From Mallotus nudiflorus (lineage: Eukaryota > Streptophyta > Magnoliopsida > Malpighiales > Euphorbiaceae), in contig CANTUR010000049.1 in NCBI GenBank assembly GCA_947683625.1, positions 4,132,501 to 4,196,500 on the forward strand: a stretch of DNA of 64,000 bases, written 5' to 3'. This document shows positions 48,950 to 59,562 of the stretch, one piece after another (position 1 is the first letter of the stretch; each line of letters starts with the position of its first letter). The notes below the pieces were generated by a model. It ran no database searches, was not told the origin of the DNA, and worked only from the letters and a program-made list of their open reading frames with translations. Made by a program: the position numbers and the translations under genes.

Positions 48950-50010
48950 TGGCTCAATTTTAGGATCCCTAAAAGCATTTTTTTCAATTCAACACAGTGA
49001 AAATATGTCTCCTGCTAGAGGAATTGGAAGCAATTCTCAGTCACCACACAAATTCCACTTGCTGACTTGTAGTTCCTGACCTTAAGAACCCAAAACCCTT
49101 ACTTCATTCAATACCAGATGGCGTGTATGTTCAACCTTCCATTACGGTCCTCTTCTCACTGCATTCTCGATTCAGAAATCATATTAGAATCCTTCCTTGA
49201 GATCACTATACGTGTGGACAAGAAGAAACTTATTGGCCCTACATGATAGCTCTCTATTTGTATGCATAATTTTTATTGGTTTCTTACTCCAGACACTGTG
49301 ATTCGAAGGTCCCTTCCATTCTTGATCAAGTGGAATCAGGGTTTAATCTCTTCTCTCTCATTTTAGCAAAAACTATTATTAGACTAAACAAATTTACAGA
49401 AACATGAGGATTCTCCGAAAGCCCCTTTTTGTTGGAGGTAAGCTCTCCGGTGTCAATTCCTGACTTTCAACTGTCCCATCATTTACACCTAATCATTTGT
49501 CAATTTGCAAATGTGACTCTATGAAAAATTAAGTATGCTTGAACCCCCTCAAGACATTAGGCATTATAAGGCCAAAAATTACCGAACAAGGAAGCTACAC
49601 CACGTCTTGGTAGATGTTCACAACTGGCTATCAACATTTCCTAACACTCTGATCCACTGGATGTGCCCTTGGTGGAGATTGCAACATGTGACTATTCGGT
49701 CCTATACACATTATGTTCCAATCATCGGTCTTCATTTTGCCACCTTTTAAAATCCAGCCCGCCTTTATCATCACTACGGTCACAAACAACTGATCGTAGA
49801 ATTAGTTCATGAGTTCGAACCAGGACCCCTTTCTCAAAACTTCTTGGACCACTTAGTGGCAACATGGCCTCGAAGAACTATCGAGAGAAACTTAGACTAC
49901 AATGGAGATCAAACTACTGATGATCATTACAAAGAATGGGTTTACTTACAACAGACGAAAAGAGATGAATTTATTAGAAACAAGAGAACAAGAGAGTTAC
50001 AAGTATTGAT
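48950..50010 (+). pseudogene. DUF7745-like retroelement accessory ORF
   Basis: Antisense to the pol fragment that follows. Broken translation contains LLLEELEAILSHHTN, SILDQVESGFNLFSLILAKT, FSESPFLLEVSS and, better preserved, HWMCPWWRLQHVTIRSYTHY and VPIIGLHFATF (49660-49750), then NFLDHLVATWPRRTIERNL and HYKEWVYLQQTKRDEF. A W-x-x-P-W block followed by V-P-L/I-x-G and a Y/W-rich C-terminus fits the DUF7745-type (PMD-related) ORFs found beside plant Tat elements. It is truncated by the joint with pol at about 50010. No equivalent exists in copy 1. Confidence 0.5.
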
Positions 50011-51322
50011 TGGTAGTTGTCTAACATTTTAGCCAAGATCTTTTTTACATTCTTATTTACTGCTTCCACCGCCCTATTTTCCTGTAGCCTATACGAAGAT
50101 GATCAGTGGTGCTCAATCTTGTAGTCTTTCAGCAGCGTAGCCATTTCTACTCGAAATTGAACCCCATTATCTGTAACAATGTGGTGCGATGAACTATATA
50201 TGCATATTATGTTCTTCTCAATGAACCTCAACATTTGTTTTAAAGCCACTATAGCATAAGATTCAACCTCAACGCACTTGGAGAAGTAATCGATAACCAC
50301 AATAATATATCGATGACCATTAGATGCTTTTGGCCTTACCTCTCCTATGATGTCAATCCCCCATACAGCAAACGACCAAGGAGAAGTCATTTCATGAAGT
50401 TCCATAGATGGTAAGTGGCTAACATCACCATAAGTTTGGCAGTTGTGACATTTCTTCACAAATCTAACACAATATGCTTCCATAGTAAACCAAAAGTAAC
50501 CCTGATGAGCTATTTTCTTGACCAAGATTGTCCCATTCAAGTGTGGCCTACATACTCCTTCGTGAATCGCTTCCATAAGCTTTCAAGATTCATCCTTATC
50601 AACACATCTGAGGTGTACCCCGGTCAACATTCTTTTGTACAACACCCCATTGTGACTTATGAACTGTCGAGATAACATTTGCAAGGATATCCTCTCTTTC
50701 CTATCAGTGCCATTCGAAAATTGGCCAATCTCTATATATCTTTGTAAGTCATAAGACCAAGACTTCTCATCAGTGTCGACTAGTGTCACCCTTACCTCCT
50801 TATAATAAGGGCTTCGAGATTTTATCAAAATTAAGGGCCTGGCCTTTGGCTGTTTTCCATTTTCCCATATAACGGCCAGTGTGGCTAAGGCATCAGCTAT
50901 CTCGTTTCCTTCTCTCGACAAGTGAACAAACTTACACTGAGTAAATGAGCATAAGATAGTAGCCAGATATTCCCAGTATGGATGCAATCTGTCCTCTTCT
51001 ATCTCCCACTCTTTAGTAGTTTGTTTTATAACTAACATGGAGGCCTCGTACACAGTAATATTCTCTGCTCCTGCACTGCGTAATGCCTCTAGACTAAAAA
51101 TGCAGGCCTCGTATTCTGCTTAGTTATTGGTTACCTCAAACTTTAGTATTTTTGCCACCGAGATCATCTCTTCCTTTGGCGTGACCAAAATCAAACCTAT
51201 TTCGGCCCCTTTATTGTTGACGGCTCCATCAAAGTACATTTCCCAACCTTGTACCTCTATTGCCCCCAGGTGTTTGTTAGGAAACTCCAACTTCCATTCT
51301 TGGTCATCATCTACTGGGTTCT
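50005..51322 (-). pseudogene. Tat pol fragment, copy 2 (second RNase H and integrase)
   Basis: From 51322 leftwards it is colinear with 39966-41270 of copy 1. It carries MYFDGAVNNKGAEIG, then LSREGNEIADALATLAVIWE, GVLYKRMLTGVHLRCVDKDE, IHEGVCRPHLNGTILVKKIA, CHNCQTYGDVSHLPSMELHE, WGIDIIGEV and HHIVTDNGVQFRVEM. It keeps Trp and CxxC residues that copy 1 has lost, so it is the better-preserved integrase, but RT and the third catalytic region onward are missing or broken. It ends at viral sequence on the right. Confidence 0.9.
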
Positions 51323-52640
51323 ATGCCAGGAAGTTTGTATCTGCTATTGCTAGAGCTGTGTTGGGCATCAAATTGTTATTGATAGGCAAATCTTCTGGGA
51401 TTTCTATCAATGCCATGATACTTCCTGATACTATTCTTTGACTGAAAAGATCTGTAATTTCATTATCCTCTAATTAAAGAACACAAATCATTTCATCAGT
51501 AATATCTGTATGGTCATGAGCAAAAAAGTATTCTTCAAGCTTACTCCTAATTTCAGCCATGATCAAGTTTTTCTGAATTGTAATAAATTTATGTTGAGAT
51601 TTTCAAAATACCATCCTGTCAATGCTTCTACTTCTTTATCCTTCTTAAGGACTAAAGCAGTAACATTAATAAGGGCTTTACCTTCTCTACTCCCTTATAA
51701 GCTATCAATAGCTATAATACTTTTAACAAAATAATAATCCATTTTGTTAAGTAGGTCTTTATTGCAATTACGAAGTTTAATTTCATCAATTATTCTTTGA
51801 TGTTGCAATTGTAATTTATCAAGTTCTACTCTAAATGCATTAATAATAACAGTAGATGCATTATCAATGTATTTTTTTTAATAGAAGCATTTTGTTTTTC
51901 TTCAAGTGTTTTAAAGTCTTCTACAAGTTTGACTATAGTCTTATGAACTTCTTTAATCTTACCAGAACTCATGTTTTATTGTCTATACTTACAACATGGT
52001 TGTAAATCTGTACTATCTTCTCAGGATCAATAGTCAAGATCCTATTGATAATTGGCTCCAATCTTGCAAGATTGTCTACCTTTTCCTCTAAAGTAGAAAG
52101 CTTCTACTCCAACTTTCCTACTTATGTTGAAATCCTGTCATATTTGTCAACTATATTCTTTCTTATGGCGAAAGATTCTTTGGTTAACAAATTCCTTAAA
52201 CCTATATCATAATTAATTATACTACCTGTTTTTGGAACACCTTCAGCAATATGCTCATAATTGAGTTGGTTAAAAATGTCATGCTTAATTCCCAACACAA
52301 CACAAATCTTATAAACTAAGATTAAAATGTTACCTAAGATATTGTTAATGTTGTTAAGATTGTTGATGCAACCCTCAATCTTTTTTCCTCCTGCATACAA
52401 GTAATGTGGATCACCTCTAATCACATCGTGTCTCTTAAGAGCAATGTACGTCTTGTTGTGATAAATGTGCGATCTTTCGTTATAGCTAGTTTTTAAGCTC
52501 ATATGTCAAATCATCAATTCTTCTTGACACAGCATATAAGTCCTAATCAAGTGGTAATGCATGGAATCTCGAAATAGATCTTTCCAAAGTGTGTGCTTTT
52601 GTAGATCCAAATCTAAATTTTGAAGTACCAGGTTCTAAAG
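51323..52640 (-). pseudogene. Pararetrovirus A region after the movement domain
   Basis: The best-kept part (52502-52122) reads RHDVIRGDPHYLYAGGKKIE, GCINNLNNINNILGNIL and TGSIINYDIGLRNLLTKESF, followed by coiled-coil-like LEEKVDNLARLEPIINRIL. I cannot name a domain; position suggests the C-terminal part of the movement-protein ORF and the start of a virion-associated or coat ORF. Several stops occur. Confidence 0.5.
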
Positions 52641-53503
52641 AATCTTCAATTGATTCCTTAAGTTCTTCTACCTGTTTTAATAGCTTAGATCATACAATAA
52701 GGTTAAGCAATGGTTTATTGTATTCAAGTGCCCAATGGTTTTCTTTGGGTTTTGTAACTTTGAACAAAGAAGTTTTAGTATTAGCATCTTCAATAAATAA
52801 TTTATCAAGAAGAATAGTTTCATTCCTCTTAAAATTCATATTGTGATGCAAGTTACTAAGACTGTAACCAATTTTATAGGTTAATGAAAAAGGATTATCT
52901 CTTTCATTCATCATTCCTTCTCTGTAAAACTTGTGTCAAAACAGAGACATTTGTAAATGCTTTTATCATGCAAAGAGAGTGATAATCTTGGAGAAAAGTT
53001 AAAAATAACTTTACCTGCAGCAAGGTTACCTTTTATTACTCTAAACATGCAGTCCGAACCTTCAATGATCCTTCTGTCAAGCAGTGCTATATCTACTGGT
53101 GTATTAAGACCTTTAAATGTTGATTTTAATATGATCTTAATTGTACCGATATTGATGTAAGAAATTTTCTTTCTAATTTCTGGTTTTAAGTGTTTAAGTT
53201 TCTCTTTGATCTCCTCAATAGTGAGTCCTCGTGTGTGCTTTATGTCAATAGCAAATTCTTGAGTACTAATACAAGTAATTACCTGATTTTTCCTTTGGTT
53301 AAAGGAAGAAATGGTTTTCTGAAAAAGGTAGGCATTTCAAAAACCTCATTATGATCTAAAGAGAGTTCTTTGTGTTGTACATTATTTAGAAATTCTGGAT
53401 GGAGTACTATGTCTTCTTCGAAATCTTTTTCTTCGAAATTTTCTTAAAAGACTGATCATTATTGTTCTAAATCTGAAAATCTGGTACTACTGCTACTGGC
53501 CAT
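52641..53503 (-). pseudogene. Pararetrovirus A movement protein
   Basis: Starts at the ATG at 53503, 17 bases after the PBS. After a broken N-terminus it reads HTRGLTIEEIKEKLKHL, then ISYINIGTIKIILKSTFKG, PVDIALLDRRIIEGSD and VIKGNLAAGKVIFNFSPRLS: the beta-strand core of 30K-type movement proteins that widen plasmodesmata. A TGA splits it near 52915, after which NPFSLTYKIGYSLSNLHHN continues. Stops and a frameshift near 53300 make it non-functional. Confidence 0.7.
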
Positions 53504-53519
53504 TAGAACCTCTAACTAA

Positions 53520-53531
53520 GCTCTGATACCA
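53520..53531 (-). other. Pararetrovirus A tRNA-Met primer-binding site
   Basis: The minus strand reads TGGTATCAGAGC, the perfect caulimovirid PBS. The viral sequence joins another virus copy at or within tens of bases of it. Confidence 0.85.
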
Positions 53532-55170
53532 TGTTCTCAGACGTTGAAGATAGACTTGGTTTTGTAGCAAAAGCTCAAAACAAAGACACTAAGACATTTC
53601 CTTTTGGTCAAGACATGGGCTATAAAAAGCCTACAATTTACATCAAGACCAACGCAACTATTGTAACCATGAAATTTGGCCAACAAGAGTTGCCGATTTT
53701 TAAAGACACTCACATATTTAATTTTGCAGGAAGAAAAGATTGTAGTGGACCACAACTATGCATAATAGGCAATATTTAGAATCTTCCTACTGAAGAAAGA
53801 GGGATCTCCAAAAAGATAGAAGTAATTAATGCTCTTATTAATTATTTCCAAAGATCACAGATACCTTCAAGAAAAAAATTCTTATGCTATGTGCTATACA
53901 ATGGCCCATATGCTGGAATTTATGATAACTGGGCTAAAATCAATGAAAGGATTGAAGTCCATAAACAAATGGCAAAATTTGATAAGACATTAAAGACACC
54001 CAAGTTTAAAGGCTTTTATGACTACAAAGAGGCCCAGAAAGATCTCCAAGACTTTTCTCAGCCTAATACACAATACTTTATTTCTCCTGAAGTAAAAAAA
54101 AGACTTTTTGATCCATCTGCAAGTTCATCACTTGTTAAATCTAGAACATCATATGCTACTACACTTACAAAACATACAGTTTCAGCAGACTATATTAAAG
54201 CTGAGACAATAATGATTTAACACAATGCTCCTTACTCTCTAAACACATGGATTGAAGACACACATTTTGGACAAAATTTGTCATTCTACAGGAATTCTTA
54301 GACTTATGTCATAATGATCAGTTTGTTGACTGTAATGCAATCGATGATGGCATATTCTATGGATATATTTATCATTTTGATAACATATTTCCTTGCAGAA
54401 ATGAACACCACTTATATAGGAAGACAAGTTCTTGTCAATGTCAATTAGTATATTCGTTCAGATCCTGTAGGATTTGGGCAGACAAGTTTCCTTTTGGCAA
54501 GAAGTTTAAAAATGATAAAATAAGTCCATTACAATTTTACCAACATAGGCTTTTGACAGACTTATGGATCCATGATCCATCCAACATTACAGATATGCCA
54601 GAAATTCTTGAGTTGCCTTTACTTGAAGCAATAGCTCATTATGCTACACATGTCAAGATAACAGCAGTTCCCTCAAAAGACATTGTAGGACAAACAGAAC
54701 CATGTTATTCTATGGCATTCATTCACACACTTGGGCATACACGGTATAAAACACTCCTTCAAAACACCTTCATCCAGAAACCTCTTGGACACTGCCCTAG
54801 GACTTATGGCCCAAGGCCTTAACCCATTAGAAGGCTAGGACAGCAACTTACAACTTTTTCTTCAACATTACTGGTCCCGAAACCAATATTTATGACTTAT
54901 GTGACGGGAACACATTATGAAAAAGTATACATCACCAAAGGATTGTTAGAATCGGGCTCTATCAGTTTCTGCATAAAAGGAAGCAATGAATTTCATACAA
55001 TTGTCAAAGTATATGAAACATTATGTAAAAAGGAGCATAAGACTAAAGACAATGATTCTAACACCCACTCTTCAACTGACTGCGGAAGACAAATGGTGAA
55101 CCCCTCCACCATCCCCGAAGATTTCAAAGTGAACAAAGAAGACAAATATTGGACCCCTCCACTGTCCTAA
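53532..55170 (+). pseudogene. Pararetrovirus B last ORF with viroplasmin domain
   Basis: The viroplasmin (RNase H1 N-terminal type) domain lies at 53880-54060: CYVLYNGPYAGIYDNW and FKGFYDYKEAQKDL. In caulimoviruses this domain belongs to the inclusion-body/transactivator protein that assembles virus factories. After it come FISPEVKKRLFDPSASS and, in another frame from about 54290, FVDCNAIDDGIFYGYIYHFD, LPLLEAIAHYATHVKITA and GTHYEKVYITKGLLESG, ending at 55170. A TAG at 53777, a TAA at 54218, a frame change near 54290 and a stop near 54822 break the ORF. Confidence 0.7.
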
Positions 55171-56027
55171 AAAGACATAAAGGTGGGCCAACCCATATGA
55201 AGACATGAAAATAAGATTTATACTGATGCTTATCTTGATAAGCATCTTTTATTTTACTTTTCTTATTTTACCCTCCATTAGAGGGTATTATGTGTAATTT
55301 GCTTTAAATCCTTCGCCTATATAAGGAGGACTCTTCTCTTCGTTTTAATATATATAAGCCTCTAATAGCCCTCTTCTTACAAGAGCATAGCAAACTTATA
55401 ATAAAAATACATCTCTTGCCCAATTTGGGATCTAGAGAAAAATCACTTTCTTATGAGTCTGACATAAAATATTGTAAAATAGCAAGCTTGTAGTAATATA
55501 TTGTTCCTAAGTTCTCTTTGGGATTCATCCATAGAGAAAATATAAATAAAAGAAAGTATTCTTCGTTCCAAGTACTATATTCTGATCTTCTATGTGTATG
55601 ACTTTACTTATGATATGATTGATTTGTATGAAAAATTTAAATAGTTATAATCATCATTTTAATTCTTTCAGACTATATTTTTAAGAAATTAAAAACTAGT
55701 AGTAATCCTTAGTATTATGCTTAGGAGGAAAAAATGGCCATGGAATGCTTAAAAAGTTACTTCAGTTGTAAAGGATTATGAAAGGGTAGAGTTTCTGGGA
55801 AACTCACTAGTTTGTTCTTAAATATATAGGTTTAAGTTTTAGAATGTTGGTTTAATTATTTAAATTTTTAATCTTTCATTATATTTATAATTTAGGGTAA
55901 TGCATATAGAGAGATTTTTATAGATTAACTGGAAATGAAGAATACTTTGAATTGTTTATTTGAGTATCTATTGGATGAATCTCATATTTCATTCTGATAT
56001 TTCTTTTGATTTAAACAGTAATTATTT
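55171..56027 (+). promoter_or_regulatory. Pararetrovirus B intergenic region with promoter
   Basis: CTATATAAGGAGG at 55316-55328 is a strong plant-virus-type TATA box. About 80 bases upstream lies the perfect palindrome ATGCTTATCTTGATAAGCAT (55226-55245), containing two inverted GATA (I-box) sites. The inverted copy keeps both (63111-63122 and 63194-63213, the latter with one change). This is where the pregenomic RNA should start. An AATAAA-like aataaaa lies near 55400 and 55545. Confidence 0.7.
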
Positions 56028-56342
56028 ATGACTACTATAGAAAAAGTCTTAGAAAATTTTTGCCTTTTAGACTTACAAATTAGACAAAGTTTAGAAGATT
56101 TTAGACAACAAACACTACATTATATAGACGTAGAAGACAACAATCACATAGAAAACCACAATCAAGATTGTGACTATAACGAAGTTACTACACGAATTTT
56201 TTTATTCCAATCTCTTGTAGAATCATTAAATACTTTAATAAGACAATTCCTAAACATTCCATATACTCAACCCCAAGAACAAACATCTGTTTCAGAATCT
56301 TCTGTTACTAAGACTCTTGGATCTGACTCAGACTCTTCATGA
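56028..56342 (+). CDS. Hypothetical 104-codon ORF between promoter and primer site (pararetrovirus B)
   Basis: Intact ORF starting MTTIEKVLENFCLLDLQIRQ, with a hydrophobic/charged helical N-terminus and a Ser/Asp-rich acidic tail. I recognise no domain. In the inverted copy (62421 leftwards) the start and first residues are the same, but a stop and a frameshift break it. It lies about 700 bases downstream of the TATA box and upstream of where the PBS should be, an unusual position for a caulimovirid gene. Function unknown. Confidence 0.5.
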   Translation: MTTIEKVLENFCLLDLQIRQSLEDFRQQTLHYIDVEDNNHIENHNQDCDYNEVTTRIFLFQSLVESLNTLIRQFLNIPYTQPQEQTSVSESSVTKTLGSDSDSS

Positions 56343-56740
56343 ATGCTAAGCGGGCAATTTATACTATCAAATAGCTCAATTAGAAATAAGACTTCATTAT
56401 TTACAAGAGTAATATATAAGACTTATTAGAAGAAGTACTTATTCAGACAGACTTAGGAAATAACTTCTTAATACACTAAAAAAAGACATTAAAAACACAA
56501 TATAAAAAATAAAACATTTTCAAGACTGTCAAATCATTTGTACCGTTTGATGAGTAGACAGGCCTTAGACAATATAAATATACAAATATTAGAAGAAAAT
56601 TTTAATCTTCAAGAATTTGAACAAACTTATTTAAGACTCATTGTAAGATGAAATACTTTATATTTTTCAGGCATTAAAGACACTGGACTAAATCATAGTA
56701 TTATAATAGCCAAGTGGAACATTGATAGGACTAGAAAATG
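56343..56740 (+). other. Pararetrovirus B leader with possible second small ORF
   Basis: The stretch ALDNINIQILEENFNLQEFE (about 56570-56630) is protein-like and conserved in the inverted copy (61930-61870). It then continues over a stop towards KDTGLNHSIIIAKWNIDRTR. No start is identified. It ends at the viral joint at 56740. Confidence 0.4.
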
Positions 56741-57480
56741 TATTATGCATCTAACTTACATGTTATTTTGTTTTTGTCCCAATGTCTAATAGGATTTTCT
56801 CCTATAGTCCCTAATTTTTCAAGTCTACTAATTATGTCATCAAGCTCAATATGTTGTTCTAAAGCTTTTCTGGCCTTAGATAAGTCTATTAAATCTATTA
56901 CATCTGTATCCCTAAATTCTTCATAATCAAGGATAATTTCTTCAGGGTCTGTCTCTTCTCCTATCAAAAAGCAGTTTAAATTGTCTTTTTTACATTAACC
57001 TTTGATTTTGCAAGTACAATTTTTCATTTTGTCTATTAAGTTATTTGTAAAAGTTAGCAGTGGAAGTGGTACCCTATAATTCTCACCACGCTGTGTAAGC
57101 ATATACTCTGATATTACAGGGCTAAGTATAGATTTTCCAACAAAGAAAACATAGTCATTGGTTGCAAAAATGTCACCTATGTCTGCAAATAAGGATGATA
57201 ATCCTATTATTATCTTAATGTATTGGTGATTTAAATTGTCTAACCAAAAATAGCTGACTTTACAAGTTTATCCATACTGGTTACAGTTATCAATAATTTT
57301 TAGATGTGTATTAGTGATGTATCTATGTATGCAGAAAGTTGTCCCATCATACTGTGTACTTTTTCTTCCTTATGGATGATGTCTTATAGAATTTTTGTCT
57401 AAAAATTCTATAATTTTTAAGTCTATAGTATTTTCGAAGGCTCCTGTGTCTATAAGGGCTAATAAAACCATTTTTTTCCC
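56741..57480 (-). pseudogene. Pararetrovirus B protease and pre-RT segment
   Basis: The aspartic protease motif reads LALIDTGAFENTIDL, with DTGA at 57450-57439. It continues to ADIGDIFATNDYVFFVGKSI after two frame breaks. The pre-RT segment (56967-56743) reads LEKLGTIGENPIRHWDKNKI, a typical lead-in to caulimovirid RT. RT itself is absent: the virus is cut at 56741. Confidence 0.75.
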
Positions 57481-58194
57481 TTAATGTTTAATATGACAGA
57501 AACTTTGAGTTCAGTTATAGGTGTCTTATTGCATATAGTTGGTATTTTATGGTCAGGCTGTGAACTTAATGTTTCTAAAGCCATTAATGTATGAAATTGA
57601 AAGTCTGATGATTCACCTGGTTCAAATATACATATTCCTGTACTAGGTGGATTGTCTGGTTTTTCTTGTTGTTTTCCTTTCTTAAGTTTTTTAATTTCTT
57701 CTGAAAGGATGTCATAAGAATCTTCAAGTATTGCTACTCTATTCTCTAGGGTATAAAGTCTTTGATTACTTGTGCCTATTGGATGTGTATAAGTAGGTTC
57801 ATGTTTAGGAAATGTAGTCTAATAATGTTGTTCTAGACATAATTTGCATATTTCTAACATGCATTTTATACATCTAGCCCCAATAGTTATATGTGGAAAA
57901 TGTCTGCACTTAAAGCATGGATTTATGTATGATCCTGTATATAGTGCCAATCATGTAAACATTCTATTGTCTCAGAATGTTTAAGATATGAAAACATAAA
58001 ATTTATATTTTCTTCTTCGTCTTTAGAAGTTAATGTTTCTGTGTCAATGTCTTGTACTCTGTCTATATCTTTTACAAATTGATTTATAAAGAATAGTCTT
58101 TAGGAATTTTTTTCTACTTCCTCATATATATCTTCAGATATTATTGAGTAAATAAAAGATGTGTCTGATATGTCTTCATCAACATGTATTAAAT

Positions 58195-59560
58195 TCATGT
58201 TTGTTTATTTTATAATATCTGCACTCCTTGTATAAAGATTATGTTCATAAGGGCATTCTTTTGCAAAATGTCCTTCTTTGTTGCAAGCAAAACAAGTAAG
58301 CTTGTTTGGTAAGTCTTATCTATTTTTTGTCTTCTAACATGTTTGTCTTTTTTAAGATAAGGTTTCTTTTCGTCAGATTTCCTAATTTTATAGGATTTTT
58401 TCTTAATTATTTTAGGAGATCTACGTGTCTTTTGTTTATGTTGTTTTTTAATCTTGGGGTATCTAGACTCATAAGCTTAACGTGTATGTATTTTTTTACA
58501 ATACCCAATATTTTGTGTTTTAAGCTGTTTTTATACCACTATTGCTATACATTTGTCTTTTAATACCTACATTATATGATGTATTATGTGTCCTATATTA
58601 TCTCATCTTATAACTATGTCTGGAGAAATTGTTCTAAGTTTTTCCTTCCACTTATTTTGTATTTCAAGTCCTAATTCTCTTGGAATTTTAGAGAAAAGTC
58701 TGTTTCCTAATTCTTGTGAAAATTAGTTTCCTGAAATGGATGCTATGTGTAAATAATCATAGGAAAATTCTTTTATATATTCCCAAGAATTAAGTTGTAG
58801 TTGTTCTAAGTCATTGAGTGCTTGTTCTTGTTTGATTTCAGAACCTGTTATTGTTTCTTGTCCAATTATCATCCTATGGATGAGTCCTATAAAATTTAAT
58901 ATGTTTGGTCTGAAGGAAATTATGTTTAAAGTTCTTGGGGATTTTCTCTTTTGTATGTTTCCTAAGCTCCTCTTACGCTTTCTCCTAAAAATGTCTCTCC
59001 TTTGTTGATCATATCTTCTCCAGTAGTTATATTATAATCATATTGTATGTAATGTCTTAGAACTAATGATGACCATTGTTCTATTTATGTGTCTCATTCT
59101 TATGGATCTATTTTGGCAAAGTAATATCTGGTTACCAAAATAATAGTCTTTTTCAAGGACTAATCTTTGTCCTGTATTGTGTCTCCTAACAGGTATGGTG
59201 TCAGGTTGAAGTTATGCTATTCTCTTAGGAGGAATGTCTGCATCATAAGTTGCTATATATGATTCTCCTGTACTGTATTGTGTAGGTGTAGTTCTGAAAA
59301 TAGGATTCCTAGTTGTTTGAGTTGTTGGTTGAGGGCTGGATTGTGTACTAACTTCAGCAGGATTCATCAATATTTTATTTGTATTATCTGTCTCAATACT
59401 TAATGAATCAATGTCTATATCTATATTTTGTTTATATTGAATTAATTCTTCAATCTTATTAAAAGATTTTTGGAATTCATCAATATAGTCTGAATTGTCA
59501 TTAGTGTCTACATATTCTACTTTTCTAATATTATAGTCTTTGTCTAACCAAAATTCAACA
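58195..59560 (-). pseudogene. Pararetrovirus B coat protein region with zinc knuckle
   Basis: After a Thr/Pro-rich linker (around 59450-59250), the capsid part has QLNSWEYIKEFSYDYLHIAS and LGNRLFSKIPRELGLEIQNK (58820-58640). The RNA-binding zinc knuckle CFACNKEGHFAKEC (CX2CX4HX4C) is intact at 58294-58253. Stops and frameshifts near 59040, 58730 and 58580 disrupt the frame. Coat proteins of this family coat the DNA genome and use the knuckle to select pregenomic RNA. Confidence 0.75.
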
Positions 59561-59562
59561 TT

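Larger units (their letters stand above)
51323..53531 (-). mobile_element. Endogenous pararetrovirus A (Caulimoviridae), partial
   Basis: Reads leftward from a tRNA-Met primer site: movement protein, a coiled-coil/structural region and the start of a further ORF (RIVSGSIMALIEIPEDL near 51380-51440), then it is cut by the Tat fragment. The movement protein differs from that of the virus at 56.7-64 kb, so this is a separate virus. Confidence 0.75.
53532..56740 (+). mobile_element. Endogenous pararetrovirus B, plus-strand copy (partial)
   Basis: Contains the viroplasmin-type last ORF, the intergenic promoter region and two small downstream reading frames. From about 54440 to 56740 it is an inverted repeat of 64000-61750. 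It ends at 56740, inside sequence that the minus copy carries on past. Amino-acid identity between copies is about 95% over the stretch GTHYEKVYITKGLLESG. Confidence 0.85.

Noticed and set aside
50415..50675. Plus-strand ORF over the Tat copy 2 integrase
   Set aside because: Shadow of the integrase reading frame on the minus strand.
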